A DNA stretch of 64,000 nucleotides from Ixodes scapularis (GCF_016920785.2 NW_024609836.1:11190018-11254017); one strand, 5' to 3'; shown: positions 37,412 to 50,198, numbered from the stretch's first letter. Made by a program: numbers and translations. Notes: generated by a model not told the origin, from the letters alone.

Positions 37412-40400
37412 GTAAGGCCCTGACCTGTTCTTTCTTGATATATACTCTCGCAGTATATGCTCAACGGATACGTGACACCGGTGTGTCGAACCCGAGGCTC
37501 GTGTTTTTCCCTCCCCCTAAACGTCATTGCCATAGTCCCCTACAGAGCGACAACGGCGTGTCCTCCGAACGCCGGTCTCCGGCAGGCGTTCCATGCCTTT
37601 GGCATTGCTCTGGCTGAGCTCGCGACATCGAAGTGCACGAGACGCTGAAGCTGATGATGATGATCGGAGGCTCTATAGCGCAGAGACGCTGAAACTTGTC
37701 CAAGATAGGAAGCACGCGCCGGAGGCGGGACAACAGGGGCTCCTTTTCAGCCGTCAACACCTTGCCAGTGACTCCCCGCCGCGTCGCTTGTGTCTGCGTC
37801 GCCGCCAGCGCGGCTTGCAGCGTCTCACAACGAGGCGCGACGCCCGCACGCGGTGACGCCGAGGCGGACGCGCGTACCGTATTGCGGTGACTCTCGCCGA
37901 ACTTCAGCGTGTATTCCCTGGTAGAAAGCAATACACCCAAAATTAGACACATTTCGTGTTTTTTTTCTTAGAAAAGGAAGAAGTACACTTAAATTATATT
38001 TAACTGTAATATTAAGAGAGAAAGAGAGGTACTAGATTTTGGCCTAAAATGTACAGCTGTGTTCCATATAGTTTTAGCGCACTTTGTGTTTTAGCGGTGT
38101 GATACGCGCGAGGACGCAGGCTTGGAACCTAAGGTGTACATAATAAAATATACGTTTAATATACCACTAGTACGCTGAAAATATATATGAGGTATCCTCT
38201 CCGTAGCCATTCGTGAAACTATGAAATTTGTATACTTTAATGTATGTACTTCTAATTGGGAGAAGAGTTACTCGAGAGACGTACTACCTCATATGCAGTT
38301 GTACTATTTGTTCTCCGATGTGCCAACGGCACAAATTTAGATACTTTACCGAAATCTGGCTGGATACAGACAAAGGTGCTTTTTCTCTCCACAATTTTTT
38401 CGGCATATATACCAAATAAACATACCCTAATTGTGCGGTCGACGTTGCGACTTTCACCTTCCTTTATTTACCCATTTGGGGCATATAATAACCGTACTCA
38501 ACACTAATTTGCCCTAAAACATTGCATGTTTTAGCTTTGTCTTCTAAATTGTTCTCATGTATCGCGGGGCACTTCTAGCGTCACTGATATGTCTCTGCTG
38601 GGCTCGTTCACCTGATCCCAAGATGTTCAACAGAATCACATTTAGACCCAGATACGTAACACCATTGACAATTTATATGTATATGTGCACCTTGCGTAGG
38701 ATTTAACGTTTTCTGTTTGTTTTGTATTTCGACAAAGTTTTCACTGCAGTTCTTTGTTGTGGTTTCATTTGAGCACCGTAATGCATGCACAAGTCGTTTT
38801 TCTTATCGCGGGGATTTTAGAGAAGTACCTGGAAACCATCTCAGAAGTTACTAGGAAGTATACCTCAGATTTACCGTTCCATGAAATAAAATTTGTTTAT
38901 GTTTGTACCTCGGGTGCTGAAAAAGCACATATACCCAGGTTACTTTACAACCCGGTTACTTGTACCCAAGTACCTTACAAGACAAAACTCAGGTGCGGAA
39001 GTGAAACACAAGGAAACATTTTCTGTATAGTGTACAAACGCTCATTTCGACGCAGTTTGAAGATTGCATTCACGCGACTTTATTTCACGAATAATTAATA
39101 CATGGCTTTAACGCTATGGTGCACATGCGGGACTAAGAAACATTAGAAACATTGTGGTACGAATTTTTACTGGAATCGCTGCTGGCCATGGGGACTGGCA
39201 AGATGGCGGCCCATCTGACCTTGTCCGCACTCTCGTCGCAGGTTCAGTGGCAACGTAACAGTGGCAAGTGCGGTGTTTGTGGCGATCCCTGGAGTCAGCC
39301 GAACCCTCGCGACAACGAGGCCGGTGGCAAGTACGCCAAGGGCATCATTGTTCGACGCTACAAGCGAGGACAGGTACGTACACTCGCCATTAAGGTGCCT
39401 GGAATGCGCGATCGACTGGTGTGTTTAGCGCCCTATCCTGCCCATGCATAAAACGTGTCAAAGTTTAATCACTGGGGTAGGGCGAGGAGAAAAATGATAC
39501 TTTTTTTATGCTGGGTGGCGCAAGCTACCGCCCGTTATAAAAAGCACAGTCATTAGTACCTATTCCGTCCATATATCCATCCAGTTGATAAGTATTCAAT
39601 CTTCTTAAAAAGTGCACAAAACACGAACACAAAGTAGAAAACAAACATGACAAAAAAGCGCTCCTGTCCGTCCTGTTTGTTCTTTACCTCGTCCTCGTGT
39701 TTTGTGCGCCTTTTAACCAGATCTAAAAGTAGTTTCGAAGTGGCAATAAATGACGTCACAGAAGCCGGTACGTCACGCGGTCGGATGTCGCGATTTTTTC
39801 GGTTTCTGCTAGACGTACCAGCAAAATTAATACGAGCGATTTCGAGTGTCGCTGTTGCGGAGTCACAACTCCTGGCTGCTGAAGCTTCCGTGAACTGTCA
39901 AGATGGAGAACCACTTACAGCTGAACAGACGTCTGCCACTTCCACCATCGCTGTTGTGACACCGCCAGGATTGCGACCTGCGGCAACAGCACGATTCTAT
40001 GACGTCATAAGCGGAAATCTAGCTACCACATTTTAGGACGCGTTCAACTCACCAGTCGGAGAGGCGCTCCAGCATCATACTTTCCATGCATTATTTTTTT
40101 TTTTTTTGCAGATACGCAAAACATACGCACACTCTAGTATGTTGCACGTTAGGAAAAGCAGGACAAGCTCCTCCCTAAAGCCCTTCACCCTTTCCACTTC
40201 AGCGGAGCGACACTGGAGAAGAGGCGAGTGGAGAAGAGGAAATCACCAATCATGGCGCGCAGAGAGCTCTGGGGAGGGTCTTGCCCTGCTTTTCTTATCC
40301 TGCAACAGACTATAGGCAAAAATGGCGATGTGAAATGCGCAGTCGAGCAAATTCCGAAGCTTGTCTACCGCGACTCAATGTTTTATGTATCATATACTTT

Positions 40401-43400
40401 TGAGCAACAATGCGACCTTAATTTGTTCTTGATGTTCGCTGTTTCCCGGAGACCCTGCATTATTTTCCTGAAACTATCGGCTAGGACAACCAAGGTTAAA
40501 ACTAAAGTCGTAGTACAAAAACACATCTGAAGAGTATGTAAAACGTCCGAGACCCCCCACTTTACGCAAAAAAATATGTATATATCTGGTCGGAAAAACC
40601 TGTCTTTTGAAGTGTTTTTTTATACATGTCTGAAATGGCCGGAGGGCGATGGCACCCCAAACTTTACGTTTCTGCTCCAACATTACTGGGCAAAAATGAC
40701 CTTTTTTAGGGCTTGAGATAATGGTCAGAGGTTCAGAACTTCAATCTCAACATGAAACGGGTTCGACTGAGTGCAGCTACAAAACACTCCACCAAACTAA
40801 ATATTTCCCCAACGACCAATTTAGGTGATCTATTTTCCCCATAGAGCCCTCACCATGACGTCATGTTGTTCTGAACTGCGCCTTAATTCAGTTCAGGAGA
40901 TGCCGTATTTATTCAAGCTGTAGTTCCCGTACCTCAAGTCACTGATTATAGGAGATAAATGTAAAGAAGGGGAGGGAGAAGTATACAATGCTTAGAATTA
41001 AAATAAACCGAGAACGTTGCAATAAAAAAAAAACCTAAATTTTCGTTTGGACGCCGAGAGATCATTTGGCCTTCAAGCTAAACGTACCTGTTCAACTAAT
41101 TCTTCACAGGTGATGAACGCGATGGTCCAGCTGACAGCCAACCACCGGGGATACTTCGAATTCCGGCTTTGCCCAGTCAACGATTCCAGAGTCGCCGCAA
41201 CGGACGAGTGCATGGCCAAGCACCCGCTCAAAATAGCCGACGATTCCACGGGCTCTACCCGCTTCATGGTCGACAACGGCAGGGCCATGAACTTCAACAT
41301 CAGCCTTCAATTGCCAAAGGACATGACGTGCAGCCAGTGCGTCTTTCAATGGAGTTACACCGCGGGTAAAAATCCTTTAACAAGAAATGTTGGTCTAGTT
41401 AACGTCCGTGTCCCACATGAGCGACAATCAGAAACAACCGACACCGACAAGCCTTAAGCACATGAATCATGAACGCGAAAGCACCTTTTGCAGGCTTGCA
41501 GCCTATCGATGCTCGTGAAGTAAGCTCGAGAGATTGTAAGCCTGCCAGAGTTACATACGCGTGCATGCTACAAGTGCTCGAGGCTTGTCAGTGTCGGTTA
41601 CTTTTGTTTGTCACTCCAGTGGAACTCGGACATAAGTGCGGACAAAGACGGAAAGAAGAATGGACACCAACAAACATTCGTTCCTGTACCCTCCTCCGTG
41701 CCCTCTGTGTTTGCGCTTACAAGTTCCCTGAGCGTGATCCTTTTAGTAGCATTGTTTTAGTTGAAAACAGTAACCCGAATATATTTGAAGATCAGAACAC
41801 AATACTTATCCACTTCGCAAGTGTCCCCGGAAAATGAGCGTCTTTCCAAAAATGAGAAGGATGTGTGAATAAACATCTCTTTAAGCTATCCAAGCGCCAA
41901 GGAACTGCCGCGTGTGTAGTTCCATTCGGGCAGTGGTGTCTGCTGCCAGTAACCTAAAGAAATCAAATCTAAACCAGGCACCTTTCCACGTATGTTCGCC
42001 TCCAGAACATAATACATTTAAGTGTGTGCAGTGGGCGTATCCACGTTACCATAATTTTCCTGTGTTTTGGGGTAATTTGGCAAAACATCTATCATGTTTC
42101 GAATAACACATCATTCATACTAAGCGATGTGCGATGAAAGACCTCGCTGTTTGCTGACTATCATGAATAAATGACTAAGGGATATTAAATTTTGTTTCCT
42201 GTTCGAACATGTCTAAAAAGATACCAAGATGTGTCCGTCTTTAAAGTGGTTCAAATGATGGAAAACGGGAAGTGCTAGTGACTTCGTAATACAGCACTGC
42301 TAGAGGAATCTAGGTGGGGAAAAAATGGAGGGGCAAATTCCGTGCGCCTGTGTAAGGCTGATATTTCAGTCTTCTTGATAAGGATTGCACAGTACGCGAG
42401 AATTAAACTAATATATTAGCTGTCGACATTTCATGGCTGCTCTGTTAAAAACTTTAAAATAAGCTAGCTCCTCAACATATAACATCGCTTTGTGGAGAAA
42501 ACAAATTCACGCAATAGAAACGGTTTCAGGGAGAATTGACTATATTTCCAAAAGCTTTATATTTCGAGCAAAACTCGAATATGTATTAAAAATAAACAGT
42601 AAATAGTAATATTAAAAAGTTAGTTCTAAAAATTGGCTTTTCTTAATTTTCATTACAACGAAAATATTGCAAAGAATCCTGATTTATTAAAGAGCTGTGC
42701 GACTTGGACATTCAATGCAAAGCGCTATGCTAACAAACAAGTTTCATTCGCTCCAGGGAACAACTGGGGACGCTGCGAAAACGGATCAAGCAAGGTCGGC
42801 TGCGGTCCACAGGAGACCTTCCGTGGCTGCGCCGACATCTCCATATCGGACGAACCCGTGTTTTACTCCAGCGATGACGACGATGATGTCCCACCTAGTC
42901 AAAGCCCATCCCAGACGACACGTCGAACAGCCACCAACGTTCCCTGGTGGAAGACCACGTACGCCACTGCCCCCCGAAGACACTACACGTCAGCTCCGAG
43001 GTTCACGAGCCCCAGAACCACGCCAAGACCGCACCACGAGGTCGAAAGTCGACATCCCGCCCCTAGTCCACCATTCAGAGGTGGTCACCCCAACAGTCAC
43101 CCCGGAGGAAGCCATCCTGACGACCGGGAGGTTGAAGGAGGACATGGTCATCGTCATCCGGGTGCTACGACCGAGGGTTACGACCACGAAGACAACCCTA
43201 CTCGTGGCTACCCGGGCGTCTTCAAGCCAGTCCGACCAGTGGGCCCCGGCTTTGGTGGGAAGATTCCATCGTATGCTCCGGGCTCTGGTGGCAAGGTTCC
43301 TGCCTACGGTCCGGCCTTCACGCTGCCTCCACGTACGATGATGCCCAGGAGGTACACGCCCAAAGGCCGCGTTACCTACCGCTTCAAACCGACCACCGTG

Positions 43401-43583
43401 GTTTCGTTCAAGACGACCAAGAAGGTCCCAAAGGTGCCGCCGGCCACGAAGCCCCCCGTTACCAAGACTGTAGGAGGCTGTAAGAGCGTGGGGACCTGGA
43501 GGCGGCTTCCAGGAATGGACAAGTGGTGCTGGGAAAATTGCACCAGGGGGTACTGTCCGCCGACTCACTGCGCATGTTATTAG
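37217..43583 (+). CDS. AA15 lytic polysaccharide monooxygenase with six-Cys C-terminal module (4 coding exons)
   Basis: Predicted secreted copper monooxygenase that oxidatively cleaves chitin or a related glycan. Coding exons are 37217-37411, 39242-39373, 41110-41365 and 42757-43583. All introns are GT-AG and the joined frame is open for 469 residues. Residues 1-30 form a signal peptide with a hydrophobic Ala/Leu core. Cleavage leaves an N-terminal His (HGRLMEPPSR), the first histidine-brace residue. The second is His121 in NHRGYFEFRLCP (mature position 91). The domain closes with GCGPQETFRGCADI, putting Phe216 at the usual axial Tyr/Phe position. Residues about 225-433 are a Pro/Thr/His/Gly-rich linker. 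Residues 434-469 hold six cysteines in a CX15CX3CX4CX4CXC pattern with GMDKWCWENC, a module I recall from invertebrate chitin-active enzymes. Start: the ATG follows directly after a splice acceptor (ttgcggttccag). The family assignment is firm. The substrate and the role (cuticle remodelling, peritrophic matrix or other) are inference. Confidence 0.93.
39242..39373 (+). CDS. LPMO coding exon 2
   Basis: 44 codons (residues 66-109), phase 0 at both ends. Acceptor tctcgtcgcag, donor CAG|gtacgt. It encodes VQWQRNSGKCGVCGDPWSQP and then a segment ending GIIVRRYKRGQ. The CGVCGD motif and the Asp/Pro-rich loop are typical of animal AA15 proteins. Confidence 0.92.
39604..39716. repeat. Inverted repeat in LPMO intron 3
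   Basis: ttaaaaagtgcacaaaacac pairs with cgtgttttgtgcgccttttaa. The central part, rich in acaaacatgacaaa/tttgttctttacc, is also partly inverted. Probably a SINE or MITE fragment. Confidence 0.45.
40141..40316. mobile_element. Foldback MITE in LPMO intron 3
   Basis: Ends gttgcacgttaggaaaagca and tgcttttcttatcctgcaac. Arms of about 35 bases include gacaagctcctccc/gggagggtcttg. It lies inside intron 3 (39374-41109) and does not touch the splice sites. Confidence 0.6.
41110..41365 (+). CDS. LPMO coding exon 3 (second copper-brace His)
   Basis: Residues 110-194 plus one base of codon 195. Acceptor ttcttcacag, donor GCGG|gtaaaa (phase 1). Contains NHRGYFEFRLCP with the second brace histidine, and the core strand CSQCVFQWSYTAG. 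Reading on through the donor would give a short unrelated tail ending at 41457, so the splice is required to reach the closing motif in exon 4. Confidence 0.92.
42757..43583 (+). CDS. LPMO coding exon 4 (domain end, linker and six-Cys module)
   Basis: Begins two bases into Gly195 after the acceptor cattcgctccag and runs 274 full codons to a stop at 43581-43583. It carries the closing NNWGRCENG and GPQETFRGCADI motifs, then an acidic SDDDDDVPPSQ stretch, about 200 residues of Pro/Thr/His/Gly-rich linker with imperfect GKIPSYAPGSGGKVPAYGP-type repeats, a basic Lys/Thr/Pro stretch and the six-Cys C-terminus. The open frame extends 5' of the acceptor to 42633, but those residues do not resemble the family. 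Confidence 0.92.
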
Positions 43584-46500
43584 ACGGAAGTCGTATGGAG
43601 ATGCTTGTATCACTCAATGCCGCCTTAAACAATAACGTCTCATCATCTGAGAATTTGAGACGTTGTTCTAGAGATTTTTTTTAATTATTAATATTTCCAA
43701 TTCAGCACCTTTTCGAAGGCTTCCCGAGATTAGATTTTTTATTTTTATTTTTTGGAGTAGCGAAATCAGTTAACCAGCTTTGCCAATCGCGTGGCATTCT
43801 TGTTGCCATTCCAGAACCGAACACAGATGTGTTTGCCACATACTAGTCTAGTTTACATTAGTTTAGTTAAGTAAGCCAGACGTTTAAGTCGGTAAATTTA
43901 TGAATCAACTCTAGCCCTATAGATACGTTTAGCGCCATGAGATTCACGGGCGCGAACGCTTTGATTTTCGTGCAAGCGTATTTCGATAGCGCTTTAATGA
44001 ACGCAGCGCAGGTTCCATTGTATTTATTTTTCTTTATCCGACAATAGGCTCGTTAATGCAGATGAAACCGGAATGAACAGATTTCCTTTAACGTTGTTTC
44101 CATAAACGTTATTCGCGGAGCTAAGGGAGACGCAAAATAAACGCCGGGTACCACCGATTACGCAACGCTTTTACCAGCTCCCATTAAGACGCTCCCCCCT
44201 CCCCCACCCCCCTTTCTATTTTTGTCCTGATCCTAAGGCAAACTGCTGCGACCCCCATTGAGCCAAAACTGCTATGTGATATCACGGCTCTAGAAAGTAC
44301 CAAACGAAATTAAGCTTAGTAGGGTAAGTTCCCTGCGTGTGTTTGTGGCCACAAGGTTACAGAGCTGGCGGATTTAGTCCAATGTACGCGTCAGTGATAA
44401 TATGCGCGTACATTTGGTGTAAACTATGTACGCCGATGCATACACAGTTTATAGGTAGGCATGTATGCTTGTATGTATGATAGAAACACTTGTGGTCAGG
44501 TGTAAAGGCGAATAACGCGCTAGCCTGACGGCGTAGAGCGTGGAGCACTTTTCAGAAAATTACACATGAGCCAGCCCGTGGCAAATTTCGTCTGAAGAAT
44601 GCCTTCCAAGTGCTGAAACATACCGCATGTCGAAGAAGAATGCAGCTGAAATCACATGGGCTTACTGCTCGTGCGGCAGTGTTCTAAGAGTAGTCCAAGT
44701 CACTGGTGCGTCAGTTTTAGAAGAGAATTCTACTACTGGGAAACCTGTTTTTGCAAAGGGTTTTAAACGCTGAAGACACAAAGCAATTGTTAATAGTATT
44801 TTAGGTAACGTCGAAGCAATACTTTCACTGCTTGTTACCTCACCCTTCTGTTATACAACTGATCATTAAAACAATCGTAAAACAATTTTGTGACAATCCT
44901 TATTACAGATTTTAACAGAAAATACAAGTCGCAGTCGACTTTAAAATCGCATCTTGTCTTTCCATGTGTCACAAAAAAGCTCGAATATTCAGCGGTTGTA
45001 CTCGCTATGTTTGTGTGTGCGTGTGTGTCTGTGTATTTTACAATTTCCACCCATCGTGTCGCTGGTTCGATGCGCGTTTTATTTGTATGTTTTACTCTAT
45101 TTAAATATCATTTTTACTCAAAACTCGAACCATCTTTTACACCAACTAAAATAAACGAGTGCAAACACGGGTATCTTAGTGAGCTCAGCGCAAGTTGACT
45201 GTGCGCGGGTTTGAACCGTCAAACCAAGGTGTAATTTCTAGAAATAGATACAATAAACTGCCAGGGCTTTACTTCGGTAAATTCGAACTAATTAGGTCGT
45301 CTGTATTTCTCTTCCCAAAAGAAATAGTTGCCTGTGTATCAATTAAGGTATAAACATGGCTTCCACAAACGGAGGTATTAATTCGCGCAAACGGAGTCCG
45401 TCCAGCATTACCACCTGCTTATTATTCCTTCAAGATCATACCTTGTTTTGTGTATGTTTTCAGTTACTGTGGTGTGAATTTTTACCGATCTCTTTTCGTA
45501 CTTTGGACACAATAAAGAATGCTGTCTACGACCCGTAGAAGCATGAAAGAAAGCCAATTACACCACTGTAGCCTTATTGAGTGAGTGAGTGACCCCGGGC
45601 ATGATCTCCAATCGTCTTCTTTTCCGGATTCCCGGGTTGAGAGTTTTTTGGTATGAAACTGCGTGGGCGTGGCACAAGCTAGCTCAAACATCCCTTTGAG
45701 CAACGAGGCTAGATTATGTAGGCTGTACTGAGCTACGGCGGTCTATAATCGCTAACAGATTAAGAAATTCAAGACAAGCGTTTCCCGCAAAACAGTCTAC
45801 TTTCCATTTTAGAAGAGCGATCGCAAGAGAGGAGGCGAAGAGGGACTCGCCTCACTTTCAAGCGTTCGCTCCTTCAAAGTTAAAAGAGTGGTAGCTTTGT
45901 GGGAGTAGCTTGCTCTGCATTTTAAACATGTCGTCGACTGTAGATTGAGCTCCCGGTGCCTTGATTTTCTGCTCGTGTTGGCTTAACTTTTGTCCCCGAG
46001 TTACTACAGGGAAGCCTCTTCCCCTTCGCTTCGTACTGGTGCCTTTTCTTTGGTCGAGTTTCCTACCAAGAAATCCTCGAGCCAAGTGTCCGAAAATGGG
46101 CACCAGTTATTTCCGAAAGAGCAGAGCCTCTGCGAGAGAGATGGATTTGTCGTCAACGATGGAATGATTTATGTTTGTGTCGACGAGCCAAGAACCAAAA
46201 CCAATACTCGGGGGGAGGTTGATTCTCTCCTCTGCTTACATTTCCTTAGCCTTCGTCGTCTTGTGATTATGTGACTATTGCTCCTTCTCTCGGTCCTAGT
46301 TATGTGACTATGACTCGATGAGTATCAACAGTGCATACAGCAGTGCCAAGTTTGTTTCTCTCCTGGAGAACAGCGTGATTTACTGTGTCGTGCCTCGACA
46401 TTTGTTTTTGTTTTGAATAAACAACTTGTAACCACAAAAACGAAAGCTCTCGTAAATTGAAGCCTTTATTTTAAGTTACCAAGTATGCCTTTGTTGGGAT

Positions 46501-47091
46501 TGGCTCCTCTGTCTGGCCTTAGTAAGATAAGCTTGTGGAAAAAACATTCTGCAAAAACTTAGTGGAGCAGCGCCTCTCGATGACCCAGTGCAGGTAATGC
46601 ACTGGTTCATTTTATTAAATTAAAGTAATCACTTCACCGCCTCTTCAATGATTGCGGTAACACTACCTATCAAAGCACCGACACGACCAGTGCTTAAAGG
46701 CAGGGGGATCTCGAGGGATCTCAGACCACCACGGATTTCGCGACGGAGGGTTTCAGACCACTTTCGGGATGGGGTTCAACCGTCCCAACCCTAGTGGCGA
46801 AATTGACAACTAAACCCATGGACACATTACTTCTGTTTTGCGTGTTTCTGACGCAGCGCTTGGCTGACGTAGCCCAACGCTGTATAAGCGTTTGGATGTA
46901 TGTGCATGTTATAAGTTTAAAGCCAAGCTGCTTGTCAAAAAATGTCCCATCCCCCCCCCCCCCCCCCCCCCCCCCAGCCCACAACAGAGACCCCCTCCCA
47001 CAGGTGGGAGACTTTAAACACTGCCAGCTATGATGTTGCCGGTGCAACCACAGGGTGGCACCACCTATCCATAAGAGGCAGAGCACGAAGG
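43584..47091. other. LPMO 3' flank; no further supported gene
   Basis: Contains a hairpin pair near 44382-44455 and AATAAA at 46416-46421. A minus-strand frame (45858-46103) and overlapping plus-strand frames were considered and not supported. Confidence 0.5.
44136..44141 (+). terminator. Candidate polyadenylation signal for the LPMO gene
   Basis: First canonical AATAAA downstream of the stop codon, about 550 bases away. A short hairpin (AACGTCTCA ... TGAGACGTT, 43634-43664) lies in the presumed 3' UTR. No downstream GU-rich element was assessed. Confidence 0.25.
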
Positions 47092-47099
47092 CAAAATAC

Positions 47100-48312
47100 C
47101 AGTGTGTCGAACCGAACAAAATACGGGTTCAGTTACGGTCCAGGTTCAGGTAAATTTATTTTGTTCCGGTTCAGTTCCGCTTCGATTAATTCGATCCGCG
47201 AACCGGTTCGCGAACCGGTTCGGGGCGCTGAACCGGTTCGCGAACCGGTTCGGAAATTATAAATGACAAATTGCAACATCAAAATAATTTACAAATAAAA
47301 CATATGAAATTAGCACATACGAAACGGGATACATCGTAGTGTAAGGCTCAGGGATTTCTACCAGGAATGGTTTATGTGCACTCAAAGGTTACCTCACCGA
47401 CGTTTACGCATTCGGACTTCATCTAATTGGGTCCGACGCAGTAGCTGTAAAATCCGCGACCTCCTTACAAACCCACTTACAAGTAGAACTCGCGAACTAT
47501 CCCGCCACCTCGGCGTGTAAGCAATTGAAGGAACTGTGGGGAGAAAATACAGCTTTCTTTATTTGAACTAGCCTTCGGTAACTCAAATTAGACCCTTAAA
47601 GAAGTTTTCATTAAACAAGATACGGAATATGAAAAACACTTCACCGAACGCAACGCCAGAAGGACGTAATGGGATAAATATTAAAATAGAAGAGTTCGCT
47701 GTCTCACAAATATGTTAGCTTCTAAGAGCCTATACGAAACCGGATGCATTATTATCAAACTCCACAGCCTTTTCTTTTCTCATTCCGATGGAAGCAAGCT
47801 TCAAGAACTCGCGCGTCTAGAAACGAGTTATGAAATGAGCACACAGCAGCATTTAGGATTCTCGATATTGTAGGAAAATAAAATCCCGTAACGCGATTTC
47901 TTTTTTTTTTTTTTTTTTTTTGCACAGTTTTTTAATTTTTTTTTTTCCGTGCAAGCCGCGACCAGCGCAACACTGGTTCCTATGTCAAGATTCATGGATG
48001 CAGCGTTTGTCAAGATTCATGGATGCAGCGTTTATATTCCTAAGAGTGAGTGGAGAAGAAAAATATGTAAGCGAGGTGTGCGTCAGTTGGCGGCACTTAA
48101 AAAACAAATGGCATTGATAGCACATTCATTGTCAACAGCGCGTGGCCGAACCGTTTTGACAAGAGCCGGTAACCGTTATTTTTTTTCCGGTTCAGTTCCG
48201 GTTCGGGTTCATCGCGATAACAATATAACGGTTCGGGTTCGGGTTCAGTTCCGGAAAAAATACCGGTTCGGTTCCGTTTTTCGGTTCGGTTCGGTTCCGG
48301 TTCGACACCCTG
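47100..48312. mobile_element. Non-autonomous hAT-like element with CGGTTC subterminal repeats
   Basis: Terminal repeats CAGTGTGTCGAACCG (left) and CGGTTCGACACCCTG (right, its complement with one difference) are flanked by CAAAATAC (47092-47099) and GAAAATAC (48313-48320), an 8-base duplication with one mismatch. CAG ends and an 8-base duplication fit hAT elements. Both subterminal regions are packed with GGTTC/GAACC motifs, including tandem cgaaccggttcgcgaaccgg (about 47198-47250) and ggttcggttcggttcc (about 48265-48300). No transposase is present. A 25-base tandem duplication (gtcaagattcatggatgcag) lies at 47982-48032. Confidence 0.7.
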
Positions 48313-48668
48313 GAAAATACCAGCACTTATTCATAAAAAGCAAGGAGGTTAGAAGACATAGATAGAGCATAACGTCATTTGTTTAAATCCTACTCCTAAA
48401 AAGAAAAAAACGCAAACAAGCAGAATGTCAGCATCAACAAGATTTGTTAAACACCGATGCTATGTTTCAAATCTTACCCAAATGAATCCGAGTTACCCCG
48501 GCGGATCGTGTCACGTGACAACACAGAGGGAAAAACGCTGGACGAGGGTAGGTTTTAGAACGCCAAGGTACGAAACCCTTACCCTGGAGTAGGATCGAGT
48601 AAATTTTGGAACAGGCCCCGAAGGTCGAGCTGCGCAAGTGACATGTAAACAAAGTATTTTTTTTTTTT

Positions 48669-49060
48669 TTTTTAAGATGGCGTTGCTTTGCACTATTGCG
48701 GTTCCTTCGTGGAATCACGTTTTGAATGCACTGAGCATTCAGGGGGGCTGGGCGGCGAAACGAAAGCGAGTGGCGTCGCGCGTTGCCGTGACGGGGCGTC
48801 GGTGTGTATGCGGGTGCAAAATTCGCCCATGTGGTTGTTCCGCCGGGACTTTGTTTCACCGGTTTGGCCCTCGTGGATTACATTCCGAATTTTGCAGTAA
48901 CGTGAAATAAGTCGTGATCCTTCCACACTCATTGAACGAAGGAAACGATGGGTTTCGTTCCTCGGTCGCCGTCGCTGCAATGACGACCCCATCGAAGAGG
49001 ACCAGAGTCTGTGCACTCTGTGTCTCTGTGCACTTTAAAGCAGACGACAAGAGCTTGTCG
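48669..49060 (+). other. Possible THAP-like zinc-finger relic
   Basis: RRCVCGCKIRPCGCSAGTLF, then HRFGPRG, in one frame and VCALCVSVHFKADD in another resemble the start (CxVxGC..LHRFP) and end (VCSxHFxPDDF) of a THAP domain. The required Trp and the linking frame are not clear, and a stop intervenes. Treat as suggestive only. Confidence 0.18.
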
Positions 49061-50198
49061 ACGGAAGTGTAGAGCCAGACTCCTCCAGTGACAGTCCACA
49101 CGTTGACTTCTATTCCCGAACGCTTCCTCCCTATTCGCAGGGGAAGAAAAAACGCATCTGGAACGTTCAGGTGATGCAAACGGATTGAATTGTTGCTTAC
49201 GTACATCGGACGCCAGCACGTGAAGCTCACGCTACCAAGTCAGCACGACACATGCACAATGCACGAGCGAAAATAAAAAGTAGAAAACTAAATTACAACA
49301 GAAAGAAAGCTGACGCACAGGGCGCGCTGTTGTCGGCCGGCTAAACGTCTCAAACTGAGCTAAGTCGTCAATATAGGCAAAGTGGGAAACCAAGTTAGGC
49401 ATTATCCGCCAGTCACGATATCTTTATACAGCCACACAGTTGTTCCGCTCTAATTTAGGAACATCGATGAAGTTCATTCGTATATACGTGAGGTCACACG
49501 CAATGGGCGCTCGATGTTTTTCTTCAGTTGCGATCAGCACCAGCGCCAGCACCAGCCGACGTACACTAGAAAATTGACCGCGATTATGCTTTGCGTGAGT
49601 GTCCAAAAGCGTACCTATCAACTCTCTGCCTCGCTGCGTTCGCCAAGAACATAACGACGATGTCAATAATCGCCAAGTTTCCAGCAAAGAGGATCAGAAC
49701 CGGACGCCAAGCATGCTCGCATTTCTCGAGCACCGCTGTAAACACTCGAAAACCACGAGCATCATGGGAACAGTCTGATCTGCGAGGAGGTTTGTTTTCG
49801 TTTGGCGCGGGCAAGGAGATTAGAAGACTGTGTGATTGGCTGTACAACCATCAACGACCGCTAGCATCAGAGAACGTGTAAGATCTGCAAGGATGTTTGT
49901 TTCCGTTTGACGCGGGTGAGTGAGAAGCGCGAGAAAGGGGTGAGCGTCAGGAGGATGTGGATTGCGGGAGTTACGAGGCTGACTTCATGGCCTATTTACG
50001 TTTCCTAACCTCTTTGCTGAACGGTCGCACATATATTACTCAACCCCTCCTTTGCTTTGGAAACAGCTTCTTGCTTATAACCTCAGTTTCTACAATTTCC
50101 GTTGAGTCCACGATTGCGCACACATCGGTGACAGATTGACCCTTTTCAAAAGTCAGCGCCAACGCCTGTCCGCCATTGTTTGATCAAATACTCCGAGC

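Noticed and set aside
42697..43341. 214-codon plus-strand frame
   Set aside because: Alternative frame within LPMO exon 4; lacks the family motifs.
42990..43613. 207-codon minus-strand frame
   Set aside because: Shadow of LPMO exon 4.
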